A stretch of DNA of 64,000 nucleotides from Chitinimonas arctica (GTDB lineage Bacteria > Pseudomonadota > Gammaproteobacteria > Burkholderiales > Chitinimonadaceae): contig NZ_CP041730.1 in the NCBI RefSeq assembly GCF_007431345.1, positions 2,108,001 through 2,172,000 of the forward strand, written 5' to 3'. A program made the translations under genes and the position numbers. Positions 37,425-47,575 of this stretch are shown here, piece by piece. Within the stretch, counting starts at the first letter, position 1. Each line of letters begins with the position of its first letter. The notes under the pieces are model-generated. The model was not told the DNA's origin. It saw nothing but the letters and a program-made list of their open reading frames with translations, and ran no database searches.

Positions 37425-39173
37425 TTATTCAGCGCTCCGCAGGCGGTCCAGCAATCCACTCGCCCTCTGCACATCGCGCGCCAGCGCGGCGGCCAGGGTG
37501 GTGGCCGAGCCCCACACGGCCACTTCGCGGCGGGCGCGGGTGACCGCCGTGTAGATCAAACTACGACTTAACACCGGCACATCCTCGTCCGGCAGCAAGA
37601 GCCAGACGGCATCGAATTCCGAGCCTTGCGACTGGTGCACGGTCAGGGCAAAGGCGGTGTCGTGGGCCGGCAGCCGCGCGGGCGTCAGCGCACGCCAGCC
37701 GTCGCCCTGCGGGAAATAGACGCGCAGCCCGTCCGGGCCGGCCAGGCACAGGCCGATATCGCCGTTCGCCAATCCCAGTGCCGCATCGCTGGCCCGTACG
37801 ATCACCGGGCGGCCGGCATACCAAGGTTGCCGGCGAGGGTCCTGGCGCCAAAGCCGCGTTTCCACCAGCCGATTGATGGCGGCTACGCCCACCGGGCCGT
37901 CGCGTACCACGCACAGCAGGCGCAGGCGATCGAAAGCCTGGAAGGCGGCGACCGGATCGGCCTCCCGCACGGCGCTGCGATAATCGTCCAATTGCCGCTC
38001 AAGTTGCGCCAGCATCGGGGGCAGCCACTCGCTCGCCCGACCGGGCTGCCACGCCAGGTCGCTACGTTGCTCGGCCAATAGCGCGAGGGTGCCGGCGGTG
38101 TCTCCCGCATTGGCGCGCCGCGCCAACTCGCCAATCCCGCTATTGCCACCGAAGCGATGGCTTTGGCTAAGCATGGCGATACCGTCGCCCAATAGGGTGG
38201 CGCCGGGCCGGGCCAGCTGTTTCGACCCGCTGGCGGCGGCCAGCCGCTGCGCACCTTCGGGCGTGCGGCCGGCCAGCTTGACCAATTCGGCAAAGGCACT
38301 GCCGGCCTCCACCGAGGCCAGCTGATCGCGATCACCCAGCAGGATCAGCCTGGCATCCGGCGGCAGCGCCTGCAGCAGGCGGCTGAACAGGGCCAGGTCG
38401 ATCATGGAGGCTTCATCCACTACCAGCACATCCAGGGCCAAGGGCTGGTCGGCGCCGTAGCGTGGCGTGGCGCTGTCCGGTCGATAGCCCAGTAGGCGGT
38501 GCAGGGTGGTGGCCTGGTCGGGCAGTTCGGCCAGGGTGACCAAGTCCAGGCCCAGCTTCGCCTTGGCGCCGGCCAGTGCTTCGACCATGCGGTTGGCCGC
38601 CTTGCCGGTAGGCGCGGCCAACCGGATCCGGCAACCGGGCTGCAGCATGACCAGGGCGGCCAGCACCTTGGCCACCGTGGTGGTCTTGCCGGTACCCGGC
38701 CCGCCGGCGATCAAGGCCACCCGGTTCAATAGCGCGGTCGCGGCGGCCAGACGCTGGCCATCGTCGGCCGGCACACCAGCGAATAAGGGGTCCAGTGCCG
38801 CCTTGATCTGTTTAGGCAATGCACCACCAGGGCCCGCCCGTTGCAGCAGCTGTTTGGCCAAGGCCACTTCATCCGACCATAGCCGGGCCAGATAGAGCCG
38901 GTCGCCATCCAGTAGCAACGGCGCATAGCCGCCGGGTTCGGCGACAAAACCGCTGGCCAGCAGCTGGCCGCGCCAGAGCCCCAGCTCCGGCCACGGCTGC
39001 CCGTTCCAGCGCTGGCCGGCCTCCTGCACCAGATCGACGCAAACATGTCCCTCGTCGGTACGGCAGGCCAGCAGGCCGGCGCTGGCCAAGGCCAGCTCGC
39101 CGGCGGCCGGAAAACCGCGCTGCAACCAGGCCACCAGCTCGGCGGCGAAGCCGGGCAAGAGCACCATATTCAT
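37425..39173 (-). CDS. recD: Exodeoxyribonuclease V subunit RecD
   Basis: A 582-residue superfamily 1B 5'-3' helicase, the fast motor of RecBCD in double-strand-break repair. Walker A is GGPGTGKTTT (157-166); the DEASMIDL helicase motif II, LGDRDQLASVEAG motif III and the C-terminal VHQSQGSEFDAVW and YTAVTRAR motifs follow. The ATG 39173 overlaps the recB stop (ATGA) with GGGAG upstream; a longer in-frame extension runs inside recB and lacks homology. Last gene of recCBD. Confidence 0.95.
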   Translation of the reverse strand: MNMVLLPGFAAELVAWLQRGFPAAGELALASAGLLACRTDEGHVCVDLVQEAGQRWNGQPWPELGLWRGQLLASGFVAEPGGYAPLLLDGDRLYLARLWSDEVALAKQLLQRAGPGGALPKQIKAALDPLFAGVPADDGQRLAAATALLNRVALIAGGPGTGKTTTVAKVLAALVMLQPGCRIRLAAPTGKAANRMVEALAGAKAKLGLDLVTLAELPDQATTLHRLLGYRPDSATPRYGADQPLALDVLVVDEASMIDLALFSRLLQALPPDARLILLGDRDQLASVEAGSAFAELVKLAGRTPEGAQRLAAASGSKQLARPGATLLGDGIAMLSQSHRFGGNSGIGELARRANAGDTAGTLALLAEQRSDLAWQPGRASEWLPPMLAQLERQLDDYRSAVREADPVAAFQAFDRLRLLCVVRDGPVGVAAINRLVETRLWRQDPRRQPWYAGRPVIVRASDAALGLANGDIGLCLAGPDGLRVYFPQGDGWRALTPARLPAHDTAFALTVHQSQGSEFDAVWLLLPDEDVPVLSRSLIYTAVTRARREVAVWGSATTLAAALARDVQRASGLLDRLRSAE

Positions 39174-42100
39174 GACACGCTCCCGCATAGCAGCACTTCC
39201 AGCGCTTCCAGCAAGGCCAAGGGCGGTTGGTAGCGCCACAGGCCGGCCTCGGGCAGGCCGCGCAGGAATAGGTAAAGCGCGCCGCCGAAGTGCTGGGCGT
39301 ACTGGTAGTCCGGCTTGCGCCATTTCAGATAGCGATGCAGCGCCACGCAATAGATCAGCGCTTGCAAGTAATAGTGTTCGTCGGCCATGGCGGCGAGCAG
39401 CCCGGCTTCGCCATAGTCGGTCAAGCGGTTGGACTTCCAGTCGAGGATGTAATGGCGGCCGTCGAGCTGGCAGCTCAAATCGATAAAGCCCTTCAGGTAA
39501 CCCTTGGCCACATCGGCATGCAGCGATGCGGCCGCTTCGGCGAAAACCGCCGGCAAGCCATAGGCGGGCTGGGCCAGCAAGGCGGCCAGGGCTGGCCAGC
39601 TGAAGGGCAGCAAGGCAAAGGTGAATTCCAGCTCGATCAGCCTTTGTCCGGTCGGCACGTCGGCCAGGCGGGCGCCGCCGTCGGTCAACGGGGTATACAG
39701 GGCGGCCTCGACCATATCCGCCGCCATGGGCGCCCAGTGGGTTTCAAAGCCGTGCGCCGCCAGCAGCCGGCCGGCCAGCGCCTCCAATGCGGCCCGGTCC
39801 CGCCGGTTGAAGTCCCACTCCTCGAACAGGCTATGCAGCAATACGCCGGCACGCGGCCCGGCCGGGAAACTGTCGAACCGCCCCGCCGGTGGCATATCGG
39901 TAGCGGCCGGGGCGGTGAGCGCGTCGTAATCGGGAGCTTCGGCGTGCACCCCGGCGGTCAGCGCCGAAAAGCTGCTCATCCGCCATTGCCAATGCAGCCG
40001 CCGCCCTAGATGGGCCAATTCGACCGTCACGGGTTCTTGAGCACGCTCTCGCGCAGCCCTTTCCGGCAAGGGCGCGGCCCAGCCCATGGCGGTTTCGCCG
40101 GCGTCGATCAGCGTGGTCAACTCGGCTTGCAGCTCGGCTGCGGATCGCTGCCGCTGCACCCCGCCGGCCAATAGCCAGCCCAAGGCCGATTGGGCCATTT
40201 CGTTCACCTCGCCCCAGGCGATAAAGCAGGCCGTACGCGGACGGGTCAGCGCCACGTAAAGCAGGCGCAGTTTCTCCGCCAGGCGCTCCTGACCGGCCAA
40301 CTCCCAGCGGATGGCCTGCCGCGGTGAGCCGAAATCCAGCACGGTCACGCCCTGCTCGTGGCAGAGCGGCAGGGTTTCGCTTTTCTTGAACAGTTGGCCG
40401 TTCCATAGGAAGGGACAGAACACCAAGGGATACTCCAGGCCTTTGGCGGCATGGATGGTGACCAGCTTGACCCGGGCGGCATCGCTTTCCAGCCGCATCA
40501 GCCGGCTGTCGTCCTCGCCTTGGGCGGCATTGGCCAATTCCTGCCGATACCAACCCAGCAGGGGTCCCAGGCCGGGGTGGTCCTGGCGTGCCAATTCCAG
40601 CAGTTCGAACAAATGCAGCAGATTGGTCAAGCGTCGCTCGCCGTCCTGCCAGCCGGCCAGGCGCAGGGCGGTGCCGCTGTCATGCAGCCAGGCCGACAGC
40701 GCCGCCATGGCGCCACGGCCCAGCAGGAGGGCATGCCAACGGCGGAATTCGGCCAGCATGGCTTCCCAGGCCGGCTCGTCCAGCAACAAGCGGTAGAGTT
40801 CGTCGCCGCTCAAGCCGGCCAGGGGGGTAGCCAAGGCAGTCCGCACGCTGCGCTCGCCCGGCTCCGCCAGGGCGTTGAGAATCTGCAGCAGGTCGCGCGC
40901 TTCCTCGGTATCGAATACGCTTTGGCGGCTGATACGTACACTGGCCACGCCATGGCGTGTCAGCGCCGCCTGCATCGCTTGCAATTCGGCATGGCTGCTG
41001 GCCAGCACGGCAATATCGCCGCCGGCCAGGGGCTGCTCGCCCAGCCTGGCGCGACCGTCGCGCCCCAAGGACAGCAGCCCCGCGATTTGCCGCGCGCTTT
41101 GTTCGGCGGCACGTTCGCCCGCCTCGCCCTTGCCCAGCGCCGCATCGCCCAGCCACAGCCAGTTCAACGCCGCCTGCGGCTGGCCGTCGATATACAGCAA
41201 GGGTTTGTCCGGCAGTGCCTGTACCGAGGGATAGTCCAGCTCGTCCAATAGAAACGGTTGCGGGGCGCAATTGAAAAGTTGTTCGATTGCCTGCACCAGG
41301 GCAGGCGTACTGCGCCGGTTGGTATCCAGGCTGTAGCGGCGATCGTGCGGCACACCGTCGCGGGCGGCCAGATAGGCATGCAGCTCCGCGCCACGGAAGG
41401 CATAGATGGCCTGCTTGGGATCGCCGACCAGAAAAGCGGTGGTGCCATCGCTACCGGCGCCGAACAAACGGTCGAAAATCCGGAATTGCAGCGGGTCGGT
41501 ATCCTGGAATTCGTCGATCAGGGCCGCGTGGTAGCGGTTCTGCAAGGCTTGGCAGAGTTGCGGCCCACCTTCGCCGGCCAAGGCGGCATCCAGCTCGATC
41601 AATAGATCGTGGAAGCTCATTACCCCCAACTGCGCCTTGCGTTCCACCAACCGTTCGCCCAGCTCGCCGATCAGGCGGGCATGCAGGCATGCCAACTGGG
41701 CCGTATAGGACTGTTGCAAGGCCAGGGCCGCTTCGGCCAGGGGTTCCAGCAGCTGGAACACGGCCGGCACCTCGGCGGGAGTCTTCAGCGCCGCAGCCAG
41801 CTCGCGGCCATATAAGCGACGCAGCTTGGCCTCGGCCTGTCCGGCGGCCTTATCGTCTTCCTTCACCTTGGGCAGCGGCAATCCACCTAGCCATTGCTGC
41901 CAGGCCGCTACCGAGCCGTGCAACCAGTCCTTGCGATGCGAACCCTTGAACTCGCCGGCTTCGGTGCGGGCCCATAGCCATGCCAAAGCGGCCTCGCCCT
42001 GGCTAGCCCAAGCCTGGCTGGCGGCGGCGAAAGCATTTTCGAAGCGTGCCTCGCGCTCGTCCAAGGCGCCGATTTCCGGCAAGGCCAGCTGCAGGCCGGG

Positions 42101-42712
42101 CTGATTCAAATAGCCGCGCAGGGTCAGTGCCCAGCTATCGGGCGATTGTCTTTGCTCGATCAGCCAGTTCAGCCAGCTTGGCGTGGCGGTGGCCGTCTCG
42201 GCCTTCCAGGCCTGATCGGCCACCGCCTGCAACACTTCCGCCTCATCGGCCAGGAACTCGCGGCCCAACTCCAGGCCTGCGGCCAGTGCATGTTCGCCCA
42301 GTGCGCGACGGCAAAAACCGTGGATGGTGAACACCGCCGCGGCATCAAACCCGGACACCGCCGCCCGCAGGCGACGCGCATCGGCGGCCGGGTCCGGCCG
42401 GCTCAGCAGCAAGGGATACAGAAAGTGCGGGTCCCGTTCCTGCACGTGGGCCAGCGCGGCCGGTTCGTCCGCGCCCTCCAGCGCGTCGGCCAGCTCGGCC
42501 AGGCGCGCCCGGATGCGGCCGCGCAATTCGGCCGTGGCCGCCTTGGTATAGGTCACCACCAGGATCTGTTCGGGCCGCAGTTCGCGTTCCAGCACCAGGC
42601 GGGCATACAGGGCGGCGATGGTCCAGGTCTTGCCGGTGCCGGCGCTGGCCTCGATCAGGTTCAACCCGTCCAAGGGGGCGCTCAAGGCCTCGAAAGGATG
42701 CGCTGCGCTCAT
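39170..42712 (-). CDS. recB: Exodeoxyribonuclease V subunit RecB
   Basis: A 1,180-residue 3'-5' helicase and nuclease. Walker A is EASAGTGKT (21-29) followed by VVTYTKAATAELRGRIR; motif II DEFQDTDPLQFRIF, HAAKGLEYPLVF and LYVALTRPR are intact. The C-terminal nuclease domain has the YILDWKSNRL motif with its catalytic Asp and Lys. RecB loads RecA after Chi recognition by RecC. The ATG 42712 overlaps the recC stop (ATGA); the upstream extension is inside recC. Confidence 0.96.
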   Translation of the reverse strand: MSAAHPFEALSAPLDGLNLIEASAGTGKTWTIAALYARLVLERELRPEQILVVTYTKAATAELRGRIRARLAELADALEGADEPAALAHVQERDPHFLYPLLLSRPDPAADARRLRAAVSGFDAAAVFTIHGFCRRALGEHALAAGLELGREFLADEAEVLQAVADQAWKAETATATPSWLNWLIEQRQSPDSWALTLRGYLNQPGLQLALPEIGALDEREARFENAFAAASQAWASQGEAALAWLWARTEAGEFKGSHRKDWLHGSVAAWQQWLGGLPLPKVKEDDKAAGQAEAKLRRLYGRELAAALKTPAEVPAVFQLLEPLAEAALALQQSYTAQLACLHARLIGELGERLVERKAQLGVMSFHDLLIELDAALAGEGGPQLCQALQNRYHAALIDEFQDTDPLQFRIFDRLFGAGSDGTTAFLVGDPKQAIYAFRGAELHAYLAARDGVPHDRRYSLDTNRRSTPALVQAIEQLFNCAPQPFLLDELDYPSVQALPDKPLLYIDGQPQAALNWLWLGDAALGKGEAGERAAEQSARQIAGLLSLGRDGRARLGEQPLAGGDIAVLASSHAELQAMQAALTRHGVASVRISRQSVFDTEEARDLLQILNALAEPGERSVRTALATPLAGLSGDELYRLLLDEPAWEAMLAEFRRWHALLLGRGAMAALSAWLHDSGTALRLAGWQDGERRLTNLLHLFELLELARQDHPGLGPLLGWYRQELANAAQGEDDSRLMRLESDAARVKLVTIHAAKGLEYPLVFCPFLWNGQLFKKSETLPLCHEQGVTVLDFGSPRQAIRWELAGQERLAEKLRLLYVALTRPRTACFIAWGEVNEMAQSALGWLLAGGVQRQRSAAELQAELTTLIDAGETAMGWAAPLPERAARERAQEPVTVELAHLGRRLHWQWRMSSFSALTAGVHAEAPDYDALTAPAATDMPPAGRFDSFPAGPRAGVLLHSLFEEWDFNRRDRAALEALAGRLLAAHGFETHWAPMAADMVEAALYTPLTDGGARLADVPTGQRLIELEFTFALLPFSWPALAALLAQPAYGLPAVFAEAAASLHADVAKGYLKGFIDLSCQLDGRHYILDWKSNRLTDYGEAGLLAAMADEHYYLQALIYCVALHRYLKWRKPDYQYAQHFGGALYLFLRGLPEAGLWRYQPPLALLEALEVLLCGSVS

Positions 42713-45700
42713 GCCTTGATATTCCCTATCCGTTCGTGCGCCAGCATGGGCTGCAATAGTTGCTCGCACAGCGCCACGAAGTCCTCGCCCAAGGGCGCCT
42801 GGCCACGCCACAAGGCGCGGACCTGGTCGAAATCGCCCTCGCCGGTCTGCCGGTCGTTGCCTTGCCAGGCCGCCAACGCGGCCTGGGCGGCCTTGTCGGG
42901 ACCGGGATTGCGGCCTTTCGACAAGCCATCCGCGTAAGCTAGTCCGCAGCGCGGCAACAGCGGCGGCGGGCTGGCATGGGCAGCGCGGTAGAGCGCCAGC
43001 CAATCGGCCAGCAGTTCGGCCGGCCGCTCCGGTGCGCGGTAGTGGGCAATCTCGTCCAAGCCGATCAAGCGGCAATCGTGGGCCATGTTGGCCGGCTTGG
43101 CGGCACCCAGCACCAGCGTTTGCAGCCAGGCGGCCAGCCGGTCGCTTTCACGTAGTTTGCCGGCCTGGCGCAAGCCCAGGCCGGCCGCATCGACGCCACG
43201 CAATACGCCACTGAGTTGCAGGCCATCCACACGCAGGCTCACCGCCAGGTCGGCCGTGCTCAAGCCCCGCCAGGCCGATACGGCCGGGGCGAAGCGCACG
43301 GCTTGGCGGGCGGCCCAGGCTTGGCCGCCCGGCCCGTCGGGCAGCCTGGCGGCGCCTTGGCCCAGTGCCGCCAGGGCATGCGGCTGATCGGCCAAAGCGC
43401 CGGCCAGCTGCAGTAGTTCGCGTTCTTCCGCGCCGGCGACGGTAAACATTTCCCGCTTGGCCAGCTCGAAGCTGCCACGATCGAAACGTATGCCCAATCT
43501 GCGCAGAAACCAGCCGGCCGGGTTGCGTACAAAAGCCAGCAGATCGGCCAGTTCGATTTCACGCGGCGCTTCGCCCGGCAGCCTCGCCGCCGCCAGGGGT
43601 GCCGGCAAGGCATCGCCGCGACCGGCCAGGCGGGCGATGGCGGCCCAGCGGCCGTCGAAGGATGCCAGGCCGCTGGAGCCTGGGCGAAAGCGTTCGGCCG
43701 AGAAAGGCTGCAGCGAGTGTCGGCGCAGGATTTGCCGGCTGGCGGCTTGGCTATCCAGGCAGTGCCAGCCGCAATCCACGGCATCGAGCAGATCGGCGAT
43801 CACCGTGGAAGGCGGCAGCTCGGCATCGTTACGGGCATCGCGGCCGGTATAGAACAACAGCAGTTGTTCGCGCGCCGCCAGCACGGTTTCCAGGAATAGC
43901 CAGCGCTCGTCGAGGGCACGGGCACGGTCACCGCGCCGGGGATGGCGGGCGATCAGGTCGAAGCCGTCAGGCTGGCTTTCGCGAGGATAGGCGCCATCAT
44001 CCAGGCCCAGCACCGCGACGACGCGGAAGGGCAGATTGCGCATCGGCATCAGCTGCGCGAAGGTCACCCCGCCGGTAAGAAAGCCGCCGGCACCAGAGCC
44101 GGCTTCCAGCGCGGCGCTCAACCACTCCAGGATGGCGGCACGGCCGACCGCTTGCAGCATACCGCTGCGTTCGCCCACCTCGCCCAGCTTGATCAGACAT
44201 TGGCGCAGGGTTTCCAGTGTGACCCGATCCGCCTCGGATTCGACAAACCAACGCTGCAGCCAGCCGGCCAGATCCACCGCCCAATTCGGCAGCGGGCGCG
44301 GCCTCGCCAGGGCGTTTTGCCATTCGGCCAGGGTGCGGCTGAAGCGTGACAATCCCGCCACTCTGGCGGCAAAACGTAAATCGAGGTCCGCGCTAGGGTG
44401 CAAATCGGCGAATAACGGCAGACCGGTGTTACCCGCCTGCTCGCCGGTCGGCATGGTGACGCCCAGCAACAGGCGGCCGATACCGGCCTGCCAGCTGAAA
44501 GCATCACCGGCCTGGCCACGGCGGATACCCGCCTGGGTGATCCACTCCTGCAGCTGCGGCAGATCTTCTTCCAGCAGGCCGAAACCGGCGGCCAGGGCCG
44601 GCAGCTCCAACAAGGCCATAAGGCTATCGGCTTCCCAATTTCCATCGGGCAACCGTAGCAGCGCGAGAAAGCCGGCCAATAAGGGCGAGGCCGCCAGGCC
44701 ACTCTTGTCGGCGATGGCATAGGGCAGGTGGGGACTGGCCGCCCCGGCGCGGCCGCCACCCGCCGTGGGCTCGCTCTGACCGAACACGGCATCGACGTAA
44801 GGGGCGAAGTCATCCATATTGGGACACAGCACCACCACCTCGTCCGGCTGCAGGCCGGGGTCGGCGGCAAAGCGGGCCAGCAGGGCATCCTTGAGCGTTT
44901 CGACCTGTCGCATCGGGCCGTGGCAGGCGTGGATGACCAGGCTGTCGTCGTCCGGTAGCAGTACACGTGTCCCGGCACTGGTCAGCGACAGCACGTCGTA
45001 CTGCAACTCGGCCAGCAGATTGGCCGGCGGCGGCGTTTCATCGAACAGGCTGTGCAGATCGTCCACCCCGGCCAGTTCGTCGAAGAACGCCCTGCCCTGC
45101 CCACCCCAGGCCGCCAGCAAACGTTCGCCGGGCGCCCGGCTATCGATGCGGCGATCCAGGTCGCCCCATGGCGCGGCGCAGGGATTGAGCGCGAACAGGG
45201 CCACATCGATGCGCTTGGCCAAGGCCTGCAATACTTCCATGAGCAAGGGCGGCAAGCTGGCGATGCCGAACAGCACGATACGCTCCGGCAAGGGTAAGGG
45301 AGCCGGGTCTTGCAGGCGGACAATCAAGCGGTGCATCAGATCGGCACGGTGGGCGGAATCGCGTTCGGCCGCCAACATGCGCCACAACGCCATTTGCCAG
45401 GCTTCGTCACCACCCAGCCGACAGCTTTGGCCGGCCTCCCAGCTTTCCAGCCAGTCGGGGCGGTAGACCAGGTATTGGTCGAAGGTGTCGGCGATGCGGC
45501 TGGCCAGGCGCCAACGACGCCGTTCGCTGCCATCCTGCAGATAGGCGGCCAACGCGGCCGGCGGCTGCTCCAGCAAGCCGTGCAAACGCCAGGCCAATGC
45601 ATCGGCCCCGAACGGGCCTAACCTCGCCTGCGGTCCCAACACCGTCTCGATCAGCTGCCAAAGGAAGGTGGCCGGCAAGGGGAAATCGATATTGGCGCAG

Positions 45701-45948
45701 ATACCGAAGCGCGCCGCGATCCGCAGCCCCAACCAGCGCCCCATCCCGCGCGCCTGCACGATGACCTGCTCGCGCGTGTACGGATCGGCCGGCGTCTGCA
45801 CCAGGATGCCTTCATTGAGCAAGGTGGCCAGGGTGTCGAGGCGGTTGGATTGGTAGAGATGGAGCACGGCGGGCAGAAACCGATCAAAAGTGGGCAGGTG
45901 AAGTGGTAAGCGTTCGATCCGCCATTCGCGCGCGCGGCGGGTAAGCAT
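42709..45948 (-). CDS. recC: Exodeoxyribonuclease V subunit RecC
   Basis: A 1,079-residue subunit that splits the duplex and scans for Chi. It begins its homology at LHLYQSNRLDTLATLL, has GMGRWLGLRIA, and keeps the inactive helicase-like domains plus VVAVLGLDDGAYPR and FDLIARHPRRGDR typical of RecC. The ATG 45948 is preceded by AAGGGTAGG and adds about 29 residues before the conserved region; an ATG at 45993 is less likely. First gene of the operon, divergent from glyQ with about 135 bp between them. Confidence 0.94.
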   Translation of the reverse strand: MLTRRAREWRIERLPLHLPTFDRFLPAVLHLYQSNRLDTLATLLNEGILVQTPADPYTREQVIVQARGMGRWLGLRIAARFGICANIDFPLPATFLWQLIETVLGPQARLGPFGADALAWRLHGLLEQPPAALAAYLQDGSERRRWRLASRIADTFDQYLVYRPDWLESWEAGQSCRLGGDEAWQMALWRMLAAERDSAHRADLMHRLIVRLQDPAPLPLPERIVLFGIASLPPLLMEVLQALAKRIDVALFALNPCAAPWGDLDRRIDSRAPGERLLAAWGGQGRAFFDELAGVDDLHSLFDETPPPANLLAELQYDVLSLTSAGTRVLLPDDDSLVIHACHGPMRQVETLKDALLARFAADPGLQPDEVVVLCPNMDDFAPYVDAVFGQSEPTAGGGRAGAASPHLPYAIADKSGLAASPLLAGFLALLRLPDGNWEADSLMALLELPALAAGFGLLEEDLPQLQEWITQAGIRRGQAGDAFSWQAGIGRLLLGVTMPTGEQAGNTGLPLFADLHPSADLDLRFAARVAGLSRFSRTLAEWQNALARPRPLPNWAVDLAGWLQRWFVESEADRVTLETLRQCLIKLGEVGERSGMLQAVGRAAILEWLSAALEAGSGAGGFLTGGVTFAQLMPMRNLPFRVVAVLGLDDGAYPRESQPDGFDLIARHPRRGDRARALDERWLFLETVLAAREQLLLFYTGRDARNDAELPPSTVIADLLDAVDCGWHCLDSQAASRQILRRHSLQPFSAERFRPGSSGLASFDGRWAAIARLAGRGDALPAPLAAARLPGEAPREIELADLLAFVRNPAGWFLRRLGIRFDRGSFELAKREMFTVAGAEERELLQLAGALADQPHALAALGQGAARLPDGPGGQAWAARQAVRFAPAVSAWRGLSTADLAVSLRVDGLQLSGVLRGVDAAGLGLRQAGKLRESDRLAAWLQTLVLGAAKPANMAHDCRLIGLDEIAHYRAPERPAELLADWLALYRAAHASPPPLLPRCGLAYADGLSKGRNPGPDKAAQAALAAWQGNDRQTGEGDFDQVRALWRGQAPLGEDFVALCEQLLQPMLAHERIGNIKA

Positions 45949-46084
45949 CCTACCCTTGATGGCGCGATGCGTCCCGCCATCGGTGGCGGTCATCGCCACA
46001 GCCACCGCGCAAGCGTTTGTCCACCGCCCGATTGCTTGTAGAATCCAGGCTTTATATCGTCTCACTCACCGAGCTTCAGTCACG

Positions 46085-46975
46085 ATGCTGACCTTCCAGC
46101 AAATCATCCTTACCCTGCAGAACTATTGGAACGCCAATGGTTGCGCCCTTCTGCAGCCCTACGACACCGAAGTCGGCGCGGGCACCAGCCACACCGCCAC
46201 CTTCCTGCGCGCCCTGGGGCCGGAGCCCTGGCGTGCCGCCTATGTCCAGCCCAGCCGCCGTCCCAAGGATGGCCGCTATGGCGAGAACCCCAACCGGCTG
46301 TTCCAGCACCACCAGTTCCAGGTGGTACTCAAGCCCAGCCCGGACAATATCCAGGATCTGTACCTGGGTTCGCTGCGCGAACTGGGCCTGGACCCCACCC
46401 AGCACGACATCCGCTTCGTCGAGGACGATTGGGAAAATCCCACCTTGGGCGCCTGGGGCCTGGGCTGGGAAGTCTGGCTCAATGGGATGGAGGTGACCCA
46501 GTTCACCTATTTCCAACAGGTTGGCGGCCTGGAGTGCAAGCCGGTACTGGGCGAGATCACCTATGGTCTCGAACGGCTGGCAATGTATCTGCAGGATATC
46601 GAGAACGTTTACGACCTGGTCTGGACCTACCTGCCGGACGGCACGCCGGTGACCTACGGCAATGTGTTCTACCAGAACGAAGTCGAGCAATCGAAGTATG
46701 CCTTCGAGCATTCGAATATCGAACTTCTGTTCAAACAGTTCAATGACTACGAAGGCGAGGCCAAGCGCCTGCTGGAGGCCAGCCTGCCGCTGCCGGCCTA
46801 CGAAATGATCCTGAAAGCCGGCCATACTTTCAATCTGCTGGATGCGCGCGGTGCCATTTCGGTGACCGAGCGGGCGGCTTATATCGGCCGGGTGCGCAAT
46901 CTTTCGCGCGGCGTCGCGCAGGCCTACTACGATGCCCGTGAGGCACTTGGCTTCCCGATGCTGAAAAAGGACTGA
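46085..46975 (+). CDS. glyQ: Glycine--tRNA ligase alpha subunit GlyQ
   Basis: A 296-residue catalytic subunit of the bacterial alpha2beta2 glycyl-tRNA synthetase. It starts MLTFQQIILTLQNYW, and carries GAGTSHTATFLRALGPEPW, YVQPSRRPKDGRYGENPNR and the class II motif regions. The ATG 46085 is the family start; an upstream in-frame extension spans the promoter. The beta subunit gene follows after one intervening small gene. Confidence 0.97.
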   Translation: MLTFQQIILTLQNYWNANGCALLQPYDTEVGAGTSHTATFLRALGPEPWRAAYVQPSRRPKDGRYGENPNRLFQHHQFQVVLKPSPDNIQDLYLGSLRELGLDPTQHDIRFVEDDWENPTLGAWGLGWEVWLNGMEVTQFTYFQQVGGLECKPVLGEITYGLERLAMYLQDIENVYDLVWTYLPDGTPVTYGNVFYQNEVEQSKYAFEHSNIELLFKQFNDYEGEAKRLLEASLPLPAYEMILKAGHTFNLLDARGAISVTERAAYIGRVRNLSRGVAQAYYDAREALGFPMLKKD

Positions 46976-46981
46976 CAAACC

Positions 46982-47476
46982 ATGAAAGCTGCCGCACTCG
47001 CACTGCTCCTGACGCTGGGCCTGGCGGCCTGTGGTGGCAGCTATATGGATACCAAGAACGCGACCAAACCGGAACCGGTGCCGGAAGAAAAGGAAGGCGA
47101 CTGGCGCCTGTATGGCCAGCAGCCGGGCGTGGAAATCAAGGTCTCGTGGGCTTCGATCGGCCACGACGATCGCTTCGGTACGGACGATTACGTCTACGTC
47201 TGGGTGCAGCGCGCCTTCAAGCAGGACCAGACCAATAAGGAAGGCGAAACCTACCGTACCGAGTTCACCCGGTTTGCGCTCGATTGCGCCAAAAGCGAAA
47301 TGGCCGGTATCGCGGCGGAGTTTCGCGACAAGGATGGCGACGAAGTGACGCGCCGGGACATGGCCGGTTTCCAGTGGGAATTCGACTCGGTGACCAAGCA
47401 AGCGTATATGCAGGACTTTTTCACCCAGGTCTGCCGGATCGCCCGTGAAAAGGCCGCCGCCGGCAATAAGGAATAA
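46982..47476 (+). CDS. Small lipoprotein of unknown function between glyQ and glyS
   Basis: A 164-residue protein with a lipoprotein signal (ALLLTLGLAAC, lipidated Cys at residue 17), a short charged linker with many Glu/Pro, and an approximately 125-residue soluble domain with WRLYGQQPGVEIKVSW, YVYVWVQRAFK and a Cys pair (near residues 102 and 150) that could form a disulfide. No known domain was recognised. It starts 6 nt after glyQ and is followed by glyS after 99 nt, so it shares their transcript. Its position after the lipid anchor has no Asp at +2, so outer-membrane sorting is possible. Confidence 0.7.
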   Translation: MKAAALALLLTLGLAACGGSYMDTKNATKPEPVPEEKEGDWRLYGQQPGVEIKVSWASIGHDDRFGTDDYVYVWVQRAFKQDQTNKEGETYRTEFTRFALDCAKSEMAGIAAEFRDKDGDEVTRRDMAGFQWEFDSVTKQAYMQDFFTQVCRIAREKAAAGNKE

Positions 47477-47575
47477 GCCGGCGCGCCGCCTTCCGCCAGA
47501 AGGCTTGCCACCGCAAAACCAATCAATCCGAACCCGCCGGCCCACGTGCCCGGTGTGCTGAAAAAAAGAAGTGTT

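Noticed and set aside
45956..46084. N-terminal extension of GlyQ
   Set aside because: It would cover the recC-glyQ promoter region; the conserved protein starts at MLTFQQIIL (46085).
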